From: Spirochaetaceae bacterium
Lineage (GTDB): Bacteria; Spirochaetota; Spirochaetia; DSM-27196; SKKC01
Reading direction: 5' to 3'
Assembly (NCBI GenBank): GCA_003554375.1
Contig: PWGF01000481.1
Location: forward strand, 1-9,158
Length of the DNA: 9,158 nt
In this document: positions 1 to 5,571 of the stretch, one piece after another
Layout of the letters: every line of letters begins with the position of its first letter
Position numbering within the stretch: position 1 is the first letter of the stretch
Made by a program: the position numbers and the translations under genes
The notes under the pieces: generated by a model
What the model saw: only the letters and a program-made list of their open reading frames with translations
Database searches by the model: none
What the model was told of the DNA's origin: nothing

Positions 1-141
1 CCGCACCGGCCGCCAACCGCTGATGTCGGGGCAAACAAGCGGCTGAATCCGACGCGAAACGATAGCACGATGGACGGCTGCGGCGTGGCCCCGGAACAAG
101 AGCGCCGAGACGACGCCATTGGGGTCAAGAACCGTATGCAC
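1..141 (-). CDS. PIN-domain toxin (VapC/PIN_3-like), N-terminal part, runs off left edge
   Basis: The first 47 residues of a PIN-domain protein are visible before the window ends. It begins MHTVLDPNGVVSALLF, which matches the first strand of PIN ribonucleases, where the Asp (residue 6) is the first metal ligand. Family members usually read LDTNVLVSALL, so the Asn-Gly here is a mild variant. The GTG start at 141 lies inside the 3' end of the AbrB antitoxin gene, a 17-base overlap in another frame, as is common for antitoxin-toxin pairs. PIN toxins cleave RNA in the cytoplasm and are held inactive by their antitoxin. The other acidic residues lie outside the window, so an intact active site cannot be confirmed. 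Confidence 0.75.
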   Translation of the reverse strand, partial: MHTVLDPNGVVSALLFRGHAAAVHRAIVSRRIQPLVCPDISGWRPVR

Positions 142-370
142 GGCGTGCTTCCGCCACGATTCCGTCGACCTCCTCCTCGCTCAGACCGAGCTCGGCAATG
201 CGGTCACGAACGCCGGCCAACCGGGAAGACTCGATTGGATGGACCGCCACGGGCTCCAGGATGATCCTGTTCCCCTCCACGCGCGCGTCGAAATAGCTCT
301 CCGCGCCGCACTGCCGGAGCAGTTCCTTAGGAAGAGTAATCTGATTCTTTGACGTCAGCTTGCACAGCAT
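125..370 (-). CDS. AbrB/MazE-family antitoxin
   Basis: An 81-residue protein. Its N-terminus, LTSKNQITLPKELLRQCG, is the swapped-hairpin AbrB DNA-binding fold (residues 4-40, ending IILEP). The C-terminal half (about 48-81) is charged and helical and would wrap the toxin. The ATG at 370 is chosen because AGGGAG lies just upstream and the AbrB fold starts immediately after it; an earlier in-frame start would add about 30 unrelated residues. It begins 19 bases after the solo nucleotidyltransferase gene ends and overlaps the PIN gene that follows, so it should be co-transcribed with both. Known for the family: the antitoxin binds its PIN partner and represses its own promoter. The pairing with the PIN protein is inferred from the overlap. 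Confidence 0.85.
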   Translation of the reverse strand: MLCKLTSKNQITLPKELLRQCGAESYFDARVEGNRIILEPVAVHPIESSRLAGVRDRIAELGLSEEEVDGIVAEARRAYGS

Positions 371-389
371 AGGCACTCCCTGGCCCGGG

Positions 390-776
390 TCATTGGCGGT
401 CGGCCTCCGGGCTGAGGTCTGAGAACAACCACACAGTCTGCTCGCGTATGACCGCGGCAAAGCCGGGACACGTCCGTGGCAGCTCCGTCCATTCCGCGTG
501 CGTGTATACCAGGAGATCCGCCGGAACCGGGAGCGATGAAGTATCCCACTCCGCCGCTCGCTCCACGAACGACTTTGCCGAGTTATCCACTACGGCGATC
601 ACGTCGAGGTCACTCCCGACACCCCAACGTCCGGTAGCGTAGGATCCGAAATACCCGAGAGCGCGTGCTTCCGGACGCTCCCTCCTTACCCACTCCGCCC
701 ACGCATGAAGCGCATCAATGACTGTCCGCGCGTCCGGCCATCTGAGAACGGACGAACTCAACGATCTCATCGGCAT
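390..776 (-). CDS. Solo MNT-type nucleotidyltransferase-domain protein
   Basis: A 128-residue protein with a minimal nucleotidyltransferase domain. The signature GSYATGRWGVGSDLDV at residues 44-59 gives the GS motif and the two metal-binding Asp (56 and 58). A third acidic residue is probable at Asp87 (VPADLLVY). The ATG at 776 is chosen because GGAGG sits 9 bases upstream; a TTG at 818 would add 14 residues without a better ribosome site. It has no HEPN partner directly downstream: the next gene, 19 bases on, is an AbrB antitoxin. The MntA/HepT pair lies upstream, ending 73 bases earlier. It could be an extra antitoxin-type AMPylator for the neighbouring HepT or an orphan. Which one is unknown. 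Confidence 0.8.
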   Translation of the reverse strand: MPMRSLSSSVLRWPDARTVIDALHAWAEWVRRERPEARALGYFGSYATGRWGVGSDLDVIAVVDNSAKSFVERAAEWDTSSLPVPADLLVYTHAEWTELPRTCPGFAAVIREQTVWLFSDLSPEADRQ

Positions 777-849
777 ACTGAACGGCCTCCGAGCTCTGTA
801 GTCTCCCGTAGTGCTCAAACGCCGCGCCTTCGGATAACGGCTTCTTCTC

Positions 850-1338
850 TTATGACTTGCCTGCCGCGCGCAGCTGGGCGAGCAGCCGATCGAGATCGCG
901 CCTCACTGCCGGGCGCGCGATGTCGAGCTTCCTGCAGAGAAACTCCAGCTTGTCCCAGTCGTATTCGAACTCGAGATAGTATCGTTTGAAATGCCGGAAG
1001 CGCATAATCTCTCTGAGCGCCGCGTGACTTTCCTCGGAGAGAACTCGCGGCCGAACTCCCTCGATGGAGAGGGTCATCTTGTCGAGGAGATCGTGATGCC
1101 ATCGATCGCGGGAAAGATCGTTCTCGAAGTACTGGGAAATCCGCAGAAACACCGTCTCGAGACAGGTGTAGTAGTTCGCGAGCATCTCGGCGATAACGAT
1201 GCGATTCTCCCGGGTCGGTGCATCGCCTTCGACCGACTGCGTGGTGTACTCCGCGTAGTAATCCTCAATCCGTGTGAGCACCGACATCGATTTCTCGATC
1301 TCGGCAATCAGCGCGTACAGTCGGTCATCATCGCTCAT
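850..1338 (-). CDS. HepT-like HEPN-domain protein (putative ribonuclease toxin)
   Basis: A 162-residue, mostly helical protein. Residues 109-131 (REIMRFRHFKRYYLEFEYDW and following) resemble the catalytic helix of HepT-like HEPN proteins, which typically read FRHxxRxxY followed by an acidic D/E-W segment. The strict HEPN motif R-x4-H-x-Y is not present in its usual register. An R-x6-H pair (Arg109/His116) and the Arg115-His116 dipeptide are the candidate catalytic residues, followed by a Tyr-Tyr pair. The gene overlaps the upstream nucleotidyltransferase gene by 11 bases, the classical MntA-HepT arrangement. In that system the nucleotidyltransferase AMPylates a HepT tyrosine to silence its RNase activity. 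The function here is inferred from this pairing. A diverged copy of its 3' part recurs at 8795-8903. Confidence 0.75.
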   Translation of the reverse strand: MSDDDRLYALIAEIEKSMSVLTRIEDYYAEYTTQSVEGDAPTRENRIVIAEMLANYYTCLETVFLRISQYFENDLSRDRWHHDLLDKMTLSIEGVRPRVLSEESHAALREIMRFRHFKRYYLEFEYDWDKLEFLCRKLDIARPAVRRDLDRLLAQLRAAGKS

Positions 1339-1699
1339 AAACGGTACGACCTCGCTCGAGTATCAGCTCGCGATACTCCGGCTCCAGCGTTTCCAACTGG
1401 ACAATGTCGACGGGAAACCGGGTCAGTTGCTCCGCCGCTTCCAGGAGCGCGAAGTAGCGCTCGGGCTCACGCACTCCCTCCACGGCGATATCGATGTCGG
1501 AATACTCGCGAAAGCGCTCCGGCGCGAGCAGCGATCCCCACTGTACGATGCGCGTCGGGCCGAACCGCGCGACAATCATGTCGATGATAGCCGCTGCGTC
1601 GCGCGTCGCCTGAGAATGCAGCTGCAGACGTTGGGCGCGCAGGCGTTGGGCGCGCTTTCGAGCAAAACGTCGAATATCCTCGACTCCGACTTCGGCCAC
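1328..1699 (-). CDS. MntA-like nucleotidyltransferase (antitoxin of HepT-like neighbour)
   Basis: A 123-residue nucleotidyltransferase-domain protein. WGSLLAPERFREYSDIDIAV (residues 54-73) supplies the GS motif and Asp68/Asp70; PVDIV gives the third acidic residue at Asp98. The N-terminal 30 residues form an Arg/Gln-rich helix. The GTG at 1699 is preferred: AAGGAG lies 8 bases upstream and a promoter-like pair (-35 TTGTCC, 17-base spacer, -10 TACAGT) sits just before it. The farther start at 1807 would lie upstream of that promoter and would read through repeat-like sequence. The 3' end overlaps the HepT-like gene by 11 bases. Expected role: AMPylation of the HepT partner, as in type VII toxin-antitoxin systems. 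This is family knowledge, not shown by the sequence. Confidence 0.8.
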   Translation of the reverse strand: MAEVGVEDIRRFARKRAQRLRAQRLQLHSQATRDAAAIIDMIVARFGPTRIVQWGSLLAPERFREYSDIDIAVEGVREPERYFALLEAAEQLTRFPVDIVQLETLEPEYRELILERGRTVYER

Positions 1700-1721
1700 C
1701 GTCCGCGCTCCTTCTCCCTCT

Positions 1722-1750
1722 ACTGTAGCCTTACCGATGCGTTGGGACAA
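1722..1750 (-). promoter_or_regulatory. Candidate promoter of the five-gene minus-strand TA cluster
   Basis: On the minus strand TTGTCC (1750-1745) and TACAGT (1727-1722) are separated by exactly 17 bases; each matches the sigma-70 consensus at 4 of 6 positions. Transcription would begin near 1715, just upstream of the AAGGAG ribosome site (1713-1708) of the MntA-like gene. No operator-like palindrome was found around it. Confidence 0.4.
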
Positions 1751-1796
1751 GGGCTGGTTGAGGTCGTGACAGGCGAAGGGGCCGTGGACAACGAGG

Positions 1797-1902
1797 CGTC
1801 CCGGCACAGCTTGGCCACGATCTTCAGCGCAAGAGATCGGAGAGGGCCGAGCGGAGCGAGGCGTCCGCCGCAGGCGGACCGAAGCCCCGGAGAGCTCGGT
1901 CC
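1797..1902 (-). pseudogene. Degraded coding repeat, copy 1 (homologous to 5170-5250), frameshifted
   Basis: This stretch matches 5170-5250: the 24 bases at 1819-1842 are identical in the other copy, and similarity extends on both sides. On the minus strand both copies encode LRSLALKIV followed by a basic K/R-rich stretch, so the repeat derives from a gene. Before it (reading leftward) this copy also carries TELSGASVR, but about 28 extra bases follow it, putting the two halves out of frame. The extra bases contain a perfect hairpin (1863-1869 with 1873-1879, loop GCA). The parent protein is not recognised. Confidence 0.4.
1863..1879. repeat. Perfect small inverted repeat (7-base arms, 3-base loop)
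   Basis: GTCCGCC at 1863-1869 pairs with GGCGGAC at 1873-1879 around GCA. It lies within the roughly 28 bases present in repeat copy 1 but absent from the copy near 5210, so it may be a tiny hairpin insertion of REP type. It lacks a T-run and is not a typical terminator. Confidence 0.5.
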
Positions 1903-1931
1903 TTAAGCCTGCGGACGAGCGGGGCCAGGGA

Positions 1932-2048
1932 GCCGACCGCGAGGCGGAGAGGCGCCGGTGCCGGAGGCAGCGGCGCGGGGGCGCTGGGGGCGACGCATCC
2001 CCTGTGGGGGCCGGCCGCGGGCTTCAGGATGCGCCCGGAGTCTTGATT
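1932..2048 (+). repeat. 117-base GC-rich repeat, copy A (partner 6094-6210)
   Basis: It aligns end to end with 6094-6210. Two blocks are identical: 31 bases at 1951-1981 (6113-6143) and 30 bases at 2019-2048 (6181-6210); the middle has diverged. Both copies keep the same plus-strand frame, ending RGLQDAPGVLI, after which copy A has a stop. Copy B is continuous with an IS91-type transposase scrap, so the repeat may be transposase-derived or part of the element's end. Together with 1797-1902 it fills most of the gap between the MntA-like gene and the hydrolase; nothing is recognised in 2049-2138. Confidence 0.6.
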
Positions 2049-2138
2049 TGAACGCTTGATGAGAACGACAAGACGGAGTCCGCCGACGTGAGGCTGGGGT
2101 GATAGAACGCCGGAGAGCGACGTGGCCCCGGCCCTTCT

Positions 2139-3083
2139 TTATGCTTCATCGGCCATGTACTGGGCAAACACGCTCAGAATCGTATCGGATTCTTCGTGGT
2201 GCACGTAATGATGCGTATCAAGACGATGCGCGGTATACGTGCGCACGCCCTCGAAGTACGTCGAAAAACCGGCCGCATCGAGGTCGTTGTTGTCGAGGTT
2301 CTCTTGGGATAGGAACAAGAGCACGCCGAGCTCGGAAGGTACATCGTTGTCAAGGATCACACGCGCATTCTCTTCAAGCGCCTTTGCCTCGCGGACAATG
2401 TCCCGATTGTAGAAATTGGCATGGAACAGCGCCTCTATGCTCTTCTTCTCATCCGGATCATATAGGTCGAAGGCTAGAATCGGCAGGGCGTCATGCATAT
2501 CCGCTTCTTCCATAAAACGCGCGAGACCCGAACGGCCGAGCACATACTGCAGATTCCGCTCGATCACATTGGGGGCGCCCATCTCCAGCACCCATGGTGG
2601 AATCGCGATATCGAGGCCGATCAGATGATCGATCTCGCCGGGATGCTCCTGCGCCCAGTAGACGGCCTCGAGACCGCCCATGGAATGGGCGAATACACTG
2701 ATAGCCCCTTCAATCTCGATGGTAGAGAGGACTTCGCGGTAACCGGCGACGACACTGGATACCGATTTATCGCGCGTGGAAGAACGGTTATACCCGTAGC
2801 CCGGACGCTCCAACACGATGATGCGGTAATCTTCCTCCAACTCATTCCAAATGGGTTTGAAATCGTAGTACGGACTGGTTGTGCCCATCCCCGAGAGAAA
2901 GACCAATGCCGGTCCCTCACCGAAATCATGAATCCGGAAATCTCCTTGTTCCGTCTCAATGAGCGTGCCCTTCATGTCCATAGCGCCGAGTTCATTGCTC
3001 GTCGTAACGTGGTTGTTCACAAACAGTGCGCTCACTGCCAGTACGACCAGCAGCGCCACAACCAGAACCAGTTTTTTGATCAT
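2139..3083 (-). CDS. Membrane-anchored alpha/beta hydrolase
   Basis: A 314-residue serine hydrolase. Residues 4-22 are a hydrophobic segment after Lys3-Lys4 with no obvious signal-peptidase site, suggesting an N-terminal anchor with the catalytic domain outside the cytoplasmic membrane. The fold is clear: oxyanion strand VFLSGMGTTS (61-70), then LERPGYGYNRSS (91-102), nucleophile elbow AHSMGG with Ser134, and catalytic His probably His292 in HHYVHHEE. The acid is likely an Asp in the ENLDNND stretch (261-267). GAGGGG lies 9 bases before the ATG. It is monocistronic and divergent from the DUF3796-like gene. The substrate cannot be told; many relatives act as esterases, lipases or C-C hydrolases. 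Confidence 0.88.
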   Translation of the reverse strand: MIKKLVLVVALLVVLAVSALFVNNHVTTSNELGAMDMKGTLIETEQGDFRIHDFGEGPALVFLSGMGTTSPYYDFKPIWNELEEDYRIIVLERPGYGYNRSSTRDKSVSSVVAGYREVLSTIEIEGAISVFAHSMGGLEAVYWAQEHPGEIDHLIGLDIAIPPWVLEMGAPNVIERNLQYVLGRSGLARFMEEADMHDALPILAFDLYDPDEKKSIEALFHANFYNRDIVREAKALEENARVILDNDVPSELGVLLFLSQENLDNNDLDAAGFSTYFEGVRTYTAHRLDTHHYVHHEESDTILSVFAQYMADEA

Positions 3084-3133
3084 TGTCTTTCGCCCCTCGG
3101 GAAGATACCTCGATCCTCGTACGTCTGCACCAG

Positions 3134-3161
3134 ACTATAGGAAATCTCTCGTGAAGCGCAA
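3134..3161 (-). promoter_or_regulatory. Candidate promoter of the hydrolase gene
   Basis: On the minus strand TTGCGC (3161-3156) is followed after 16 bases by TATAGT (3139-3134), a 5/6 match to the -10 consensus. It sits about 50 bases upstream of the hydrolase ATG. The -35 match is weak (3/6). Confidence 0.35.
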
Positions 3162-3169
3162 CTCCACGC

Positions 3170-3198
3170 TTGACGTTCTGTCGGAAATATGGTCTATT
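3170..3198 (+). promoter_or_regulatory. Candidate promoter of the DUF3796-like/regulator pair
   Basis: TTGACG (3170-3175, 5/6 match) is followed after 17 bases by TCTATT (3193-3198, 4/6) in an AT-rich patch that contrasts with the GC-rich surroundings. Transcription would start near 3205 and leave a leader of about 60 bases before the ATG at 3265. It is back to back with the hydrolase promoter. Confidence 0.4.
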
Positions 3199-3264
3199 TA
3201 TAACATTCTGTTGGCTTTGCATCACTTCATGTGCTGCATACACAACACTTAGGAGGTTGAGTCG

Positions 3265-3615
3265 ATGAAAATGAACCCGCTCCGTCTGTTGGGGCTGTTG
3301 GGACTGGTCGGATTGGCCGGGCTGTTTACGGGGAATTACGGTTTCTTCGGATTCTTCGGCTTCTTTGCGTTCCTCGGGCTTGCCCGCGAGGGCGATGACG
3401 AGATGCTCAGGAGAAACGTGGGCCGGGCAAGCTTTAACGCCTTTGTTGTCTCCCTGGTGGGCTTTCCGGTAGGGGTGATCGCGGCGTCGTTCATCGGCGC
3501 TGTTGAAGATACGTTGCTCTTTGTAGTGATCTATTTCGCCGCCCTCTTTGCCGCTCAGTACCTCACCTTTGTCTTCTCGTTCAACCATTATGAGAAAGCA
3601 GGGGATCTGGGGTGA
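3265..3615 (+). CDS. DUF3796-like small integral membrane protein
   Basis: A 116-residue, very hydrophobic protein with about four membrane spans (roughly residues 8-21, 24-40, 57-79 and 83-107). A Phe/Gly-rich stretch, GFFGFFGFFAFLG (26-38), is followed by a charged loop (REGDDEMLRRN). A near-perfect AGGAGGT at 3250-3256 precedes the ATG. Its stop overlaps the start of the next gene by four bases (GTGA), so the two are translationally coupled. Small membrane proteins of this kind are often paired with an Xre-type regulator of the YgzD type, and the call rests on that layout and general resemblance. A role such as sensing an envelope signal for the regulator is possible but is inference; no biochemical function is known to me. 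Confidence 0.7.
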   Translation: MKMNPLRLLGLLGLVGLAGLFTGNYGFFGFFGFFAFLGLAREGDDEMLRRNVGRASFNAFVVSLVGFPVGVIAASFIGAVEDTLLFVVIYFAALFAAQYLTFVFSFNHYEKAGDLG

Positions 3616-3824
3616 ACACGCGACTGAGAACCCGGATGAAAGAGCTCCGGGCACGGCACGGCTTTACGCAGGAGGAGCTTGCCACCAACGTGGGAGTGCG
3701 GCGGGAGACGATCGGCCACATCGAAAACGGGAGATACAACCTCTCTCTGCTCCTGGCGTACCGCATCGCCCGCGCGCTGCAAAGCAGCATCGAAGAGGTG
3801 TTCATCTTCGAAGAGGAACAGTAA
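3612..3824 (+). CDS. Small Xre/Cro-type helix-turn-helix transcriptional regulator
   Basis: A 70-residue protein consisting almost entirely of an HTH_3 domain. It has MKELRARHGFTQEELATNVG (residues 9-28), the recognition helix around VRRETIGHIENGRYN (29-43), and the closing helices SLLLAYRIARALQSSIEEVF. The pattern RxxxGxTQExLA...V.R.TI..IE.GRYNPSL is typical of compact regulators lacking any effector domain. The GTG at 3612 overlaps the stop of the membrane protein gene (GTGA), and no alternative start is needed. It likely controls its own operon; the membrane partner may modulate it. Immediately downstream, on the opposite strand, lies the broken end of a hydrolase gene. Confidence 0.88.
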   Translation: MNTRLRTRMKELRARHGFTQEELATNVGVRRETIGHIENGRYNLSLLLAYRIARALQSSIEEVFIFEEEQ

Positions 3825-4059
3825 GCGCTCCCGGCGCCGAATCAATCACCCAGTGACGCTGCTCGCGCTCCACGCTGACCACCGGGTGCGCGAGCGCCGC
3901 ATCAAGAGCTTCGGGTTCGGGCTGATAGGTCGCCACCCGGACATAGACCGTGAACGCCAGAAGCGCGAGCGCCGGCACCGCGATGGCCACCGCGGCGACA
4001 ACGGCAAACCGCCGGCGCCTTCGCCGGGGCCCCCTTCCCTGTGTGTCGTCTCTGGGCAT
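3802..4059 (-). pseudogene. N-terminal fragment of a membrane-anchored alpha/beta hydrolase
   Basis: This open frame reads a basic stretch (RRRRRR at 12-17), a membrane anchor (about 18-41), then YQPEPEALDAALAHPVVSVE and a strand ending HWVIDS (to about 73). This layout is typical of the leader of anchored dienelactone-hydrolase-like proteins, which continue into a strand and an FYPGG oxyanion motif. Here that continuation is missing: the frame runs into the 3' end of the regulator gene on the other strand and stops. The gene therefore appears to have lost its catalytic domain at a junction near 3825-3835. No ribosome site is obvious before the ATG at 4059. The family call is moderate, since only the leader is present. 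Confidence 0.45.
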
Positions 4060-4120
4060 GATACGGCAATAGTGCTTGCGATGCGGCTATCGTGTCCACT
4101 GTCAGTCTGCTCGTCCTCTG

Positions 4121-4606
4121 CTACCTCCTACGGCTGCGGAAATAGGAGCTTGCGGTATCGAAGATGGAGCGAAGCTCATCCCAGCGTTCGTAGAGTGTGT
4201 TCAATGTTTCCACTGTCTGCGCGGAGGACTCCGGATAATCGTGAGCGAGGTTGTTTCGAAGTGCGCGGAAGAATTGCCATTCGTGCTCGGAGGGAATGGC
4301 GCCGAGCTGTTCGAGGTGCGAGAGGATGTCCAGAAAGGGTCGAGGTGAATCGTCAGCCCGGAGGTAGGCGTCGAGCGCAGGGAGGAGACGCCCTGCCATG
4401 GAATCCTGTAGCTTCATGAAGCGGTAGATAAACTGATCGAGAATGGGCACCTGGTCTTCGGGAAGCACGTGAAGCGACTCTTGGGTCAAGGGAAAGTACG
4501 GGGCCAGCCGCTCATGCGCACGTTCGAGCTGCCTGATATGTGCGCTCGCCTCGGCAATGGCCGACTCGATCACCTGTTGGAGTGTCTGGTTGTCGCGCCC
4601 GCTCAT
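4121..4606 (-). CDS. hepT: HepT-type HEPN ribonuclease toxin
   Basis: A 161-residue helical protein with a perfect HEPN motif R-x4-H-x-Y: Arg117-NNLA-His122-Asp-Tyr124 within FFRALRNNLAHDYP. In HepT proteins these Arg and His residues cleave RNA, and the Tyr is the residue AMPylated by the MntA partner. The preceding helices (about 12-36, and 51-81 with QFIYRFMKLQDSMAGRLLPAL) are typical of the family, and the length is normal. The ATG overlaps the stop of the nucleotidyltransferase gene by four bases, so the pair is translationally coupled with the antitoxin first. Unlike the HepT-like protein at 850-1338, the active-site motif here is fully canonical. Confidence 0.88.
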   Translation of the reverse strand: MSGRDNQTLQQVIESAIAEASAHIRQLERAHERLAPYFPLTQESLHVLPEDQVPILDQFIYRFMKLQDSMAGRLLPALDAYLRADDSPRPFLDILSHLEQLGAIPSEHEWQFFRALRNNLAHDYPESSAQTVETLNTLYERWDELRSIFDTASSYFRSRRR

Positions 4607-4905
4607 ATCGGCACACCTTCGCGCCTGGCGAGCCGGACGATCGGCGAATCGGATGACTCGTCGGCAAGTACAACATCGATTTTGCGCTCTCCGACCTGCC
4701 GCTGGATATCGGCGATGACCTTGAGTTTCTTGGCGACCGCCACGGCTTGAGTGGCGCTCCCGCGGACTTCGATAAGCAGGTCGATGTCACCGCCGCGAAG
4801 GTCGTCGTTGACGCGCGAGCCAAAGAGGCGGACGGTTGCCTCGCCCCCGAAGTGACGGGCGACCGCGCCTCGAATTGCCTGTTGCTGTTCCGGCGTCAAT
4901 CGCAT
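4603..4905 (-). CDS. mntA: MntA-type nucleotidyltransferase antitoxin
   Basis: A 100-residue minimal nucleotidyltransferase. FGSRVNDDLRGGDIDLLIE (residues 28-46) carries Gly29-Ser30 and the metal-binding Asp40 and Asp42; Asp77 in KIDVVLAD is the third acidic residue. The length is normal for MntA. Known for the family: it transfers AMP to the HEPN partner's tyrosine and so neutralises the toxin. The start at 4905 follows AGGGA at very short spacing, a weak ribosome site. It is the first gene of a two-gene operon driven from the palindromic promoter at 4921-4960. The divergent neighbour is a separate AbrB/PIN module. Confidence 0.9.
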   Translation of the reverse strand: MRLTPEQQQAIRGAVARHFGGEATVRLFGSRVNDDLRGGDIDLLIEVRGSATQAVAVAKKLKVIADIQRQVGERKIDVVLADESSDSPIVRLARREGVPI

Positions 4906-4920
4906 CGGTCCCTGCTCGCT

Positions 4921-4960
4921 CCGCTAAGCCTATTATACGGGTTAGCGGAATGGGGAGCAA
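4921..4960 (-). promoter_or_regulatory. Promoter of the mntA-hepT pair with -10 box inside an inverted repeat
   Basis: On the minus strand a perfect TATAAT (4937-4932) is preceded, 17 bases upstream, by TTGCTC (4960-4955). The -10 box forms the centre of an inverted repeat: 10-base arms at 4921-4930 and 4939-4948 (nine of ten paired; core CCGCTAA/TTAGCGG), separated by eight bases. Similarity continues outward less perfectly. A protein dimer bound there would cover the -10 box, so this looks like an autoregulatory operator. Transcription would start near 4925, giving a leader of about 20 bases. Confidence 0.6.
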
Positions 4961-5040
4961 ACGGCTTCCGAGAGGGTTCGGCGTAATTGCATCGCGCTGT
5001 GCGTCCCGGGGGCGTTATTCTACGCTGGGGTCCAGCATGA

Positions 5041-5250
5041 TCACAGGTAGCGCTCATAGACGGAGAGCCGACCACTACCCCTCGCGCCCGGCCGCTTGCA
5101 AACGGTGTAGATGATGTCCGACTCGTGTCTCCCGGTTGCACGCGCCGGCTCGAGGTCCCGTAGCGCGCCGTCCCGGCGCACCTTTGGCACGATCTTCAGC
5201 GCAAGAGATCGGAGGAAGCGGACCGAAGCTCCGGAGAGCTCGGCCCGAAA
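5041..5250 (-). pseudogene. Degraded 3' end of an unrecognised gene (coding repeat, copy 2)
   Basis: On the minus strand one frame reads AELSGASVRFLRSLALKIV, a basic segment, then RHESDIIYTVCKRP, and stops at 5041. It shares a 24-base identical block (5190-5213) and flanking similarity with 1797-1902, where the same residues occur but are frameshifted. Shared coding sequence at two places suggests a real parent gene whose 5' part is missing here. The ending loosely resembles the last strand of some SAM-dependent methyltransferases, but I do not recognise the family. It occupies most of the gap between the divergent mntA and AbrB genes; nothing else is seen in 5251-5334. Confidence 0.3.
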
Positions 5251-5334
5251 GGCGGCGGGCGGATGGGCCTGGCAAGGCGACGGTAAGGCGGGGCACGTAT
5301 TGCAGTTCTCCTGCATCGCTGCCATTCTTGAATT

Positions 5335-5568
5335 ATGAGAATTGCCATTTCCGTGAACCGACGGGGAGTCATTACGCTTCCAGCCAGGTTGCGGAAAGCT
5401 TTGGGCGTCAGCGGCGACGATCTGCTCATCGCGGAGACAACGAGCGAGGGCGTGCTGCTGCGTCCAGCGGTCACCCTGCCCGTCGAAATCTACAGCGACG
5501 AGAGAATCGCGGAGTTCGAAGCTGCGGAGAGGGAGCTCTCGGAGTGGTACGAACGGAACGAGAGCTGA
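5335..5568 (+). CDS. AbrB/MazE-family antitoxin of a PIN toxin
   Basis: A 77-residue protein. Its start, MRIAISVNRRGVITLPARLRKALGV (1-25), is a typical SpoVT-AbrB hairpin domain ending LLRPAV (41-46). The C-terminal part is acidic and helical (DERIAEFEAAERELSEWYER, 55-74) and would embrace the toxin. The stop is only three bases from the GTG of the PIN gene, so they form an operon. No Shine-Dalgarno site is evident before the ATG at 5335 and no convincing promoter was found, so translation may be leaderless or inefficient. By family, it would bind the PIN protein and the module's own promoter. Confidence 0.88.
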   Translation: MRIAISVNRRGVITLPARLRKALGVSGDDLLIAETTSEGVLLRPAVTLPVEIYSDERIAEFEAAERELSEWYERNES

Positions 5569-5571
5569 TCG

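Noticed and set aside
1863..1879. Considered as a rho-independent terminator for neighbouring genes.
   Set aside because: The stem is good but no T-run follows on either strand, and it lies inside an insertion relative to the other repeat copy.
991..1906. Two long plus-strand frames (198 and 210 codons) across the MntA/HepT genes.
   Set aside because: They are shadows of the recognised minus-strand genes, with low-complexity Arg/Ala-rich ends and no recognisable fold.
2493..3140. A 215-codon plus-strand frame antisense to the anchored hydrolase.
   Set aside because: The minus-strand hydrolase has full motifs and a ribosome site. The antisense frame has neither, and it is compositionally a shadow.
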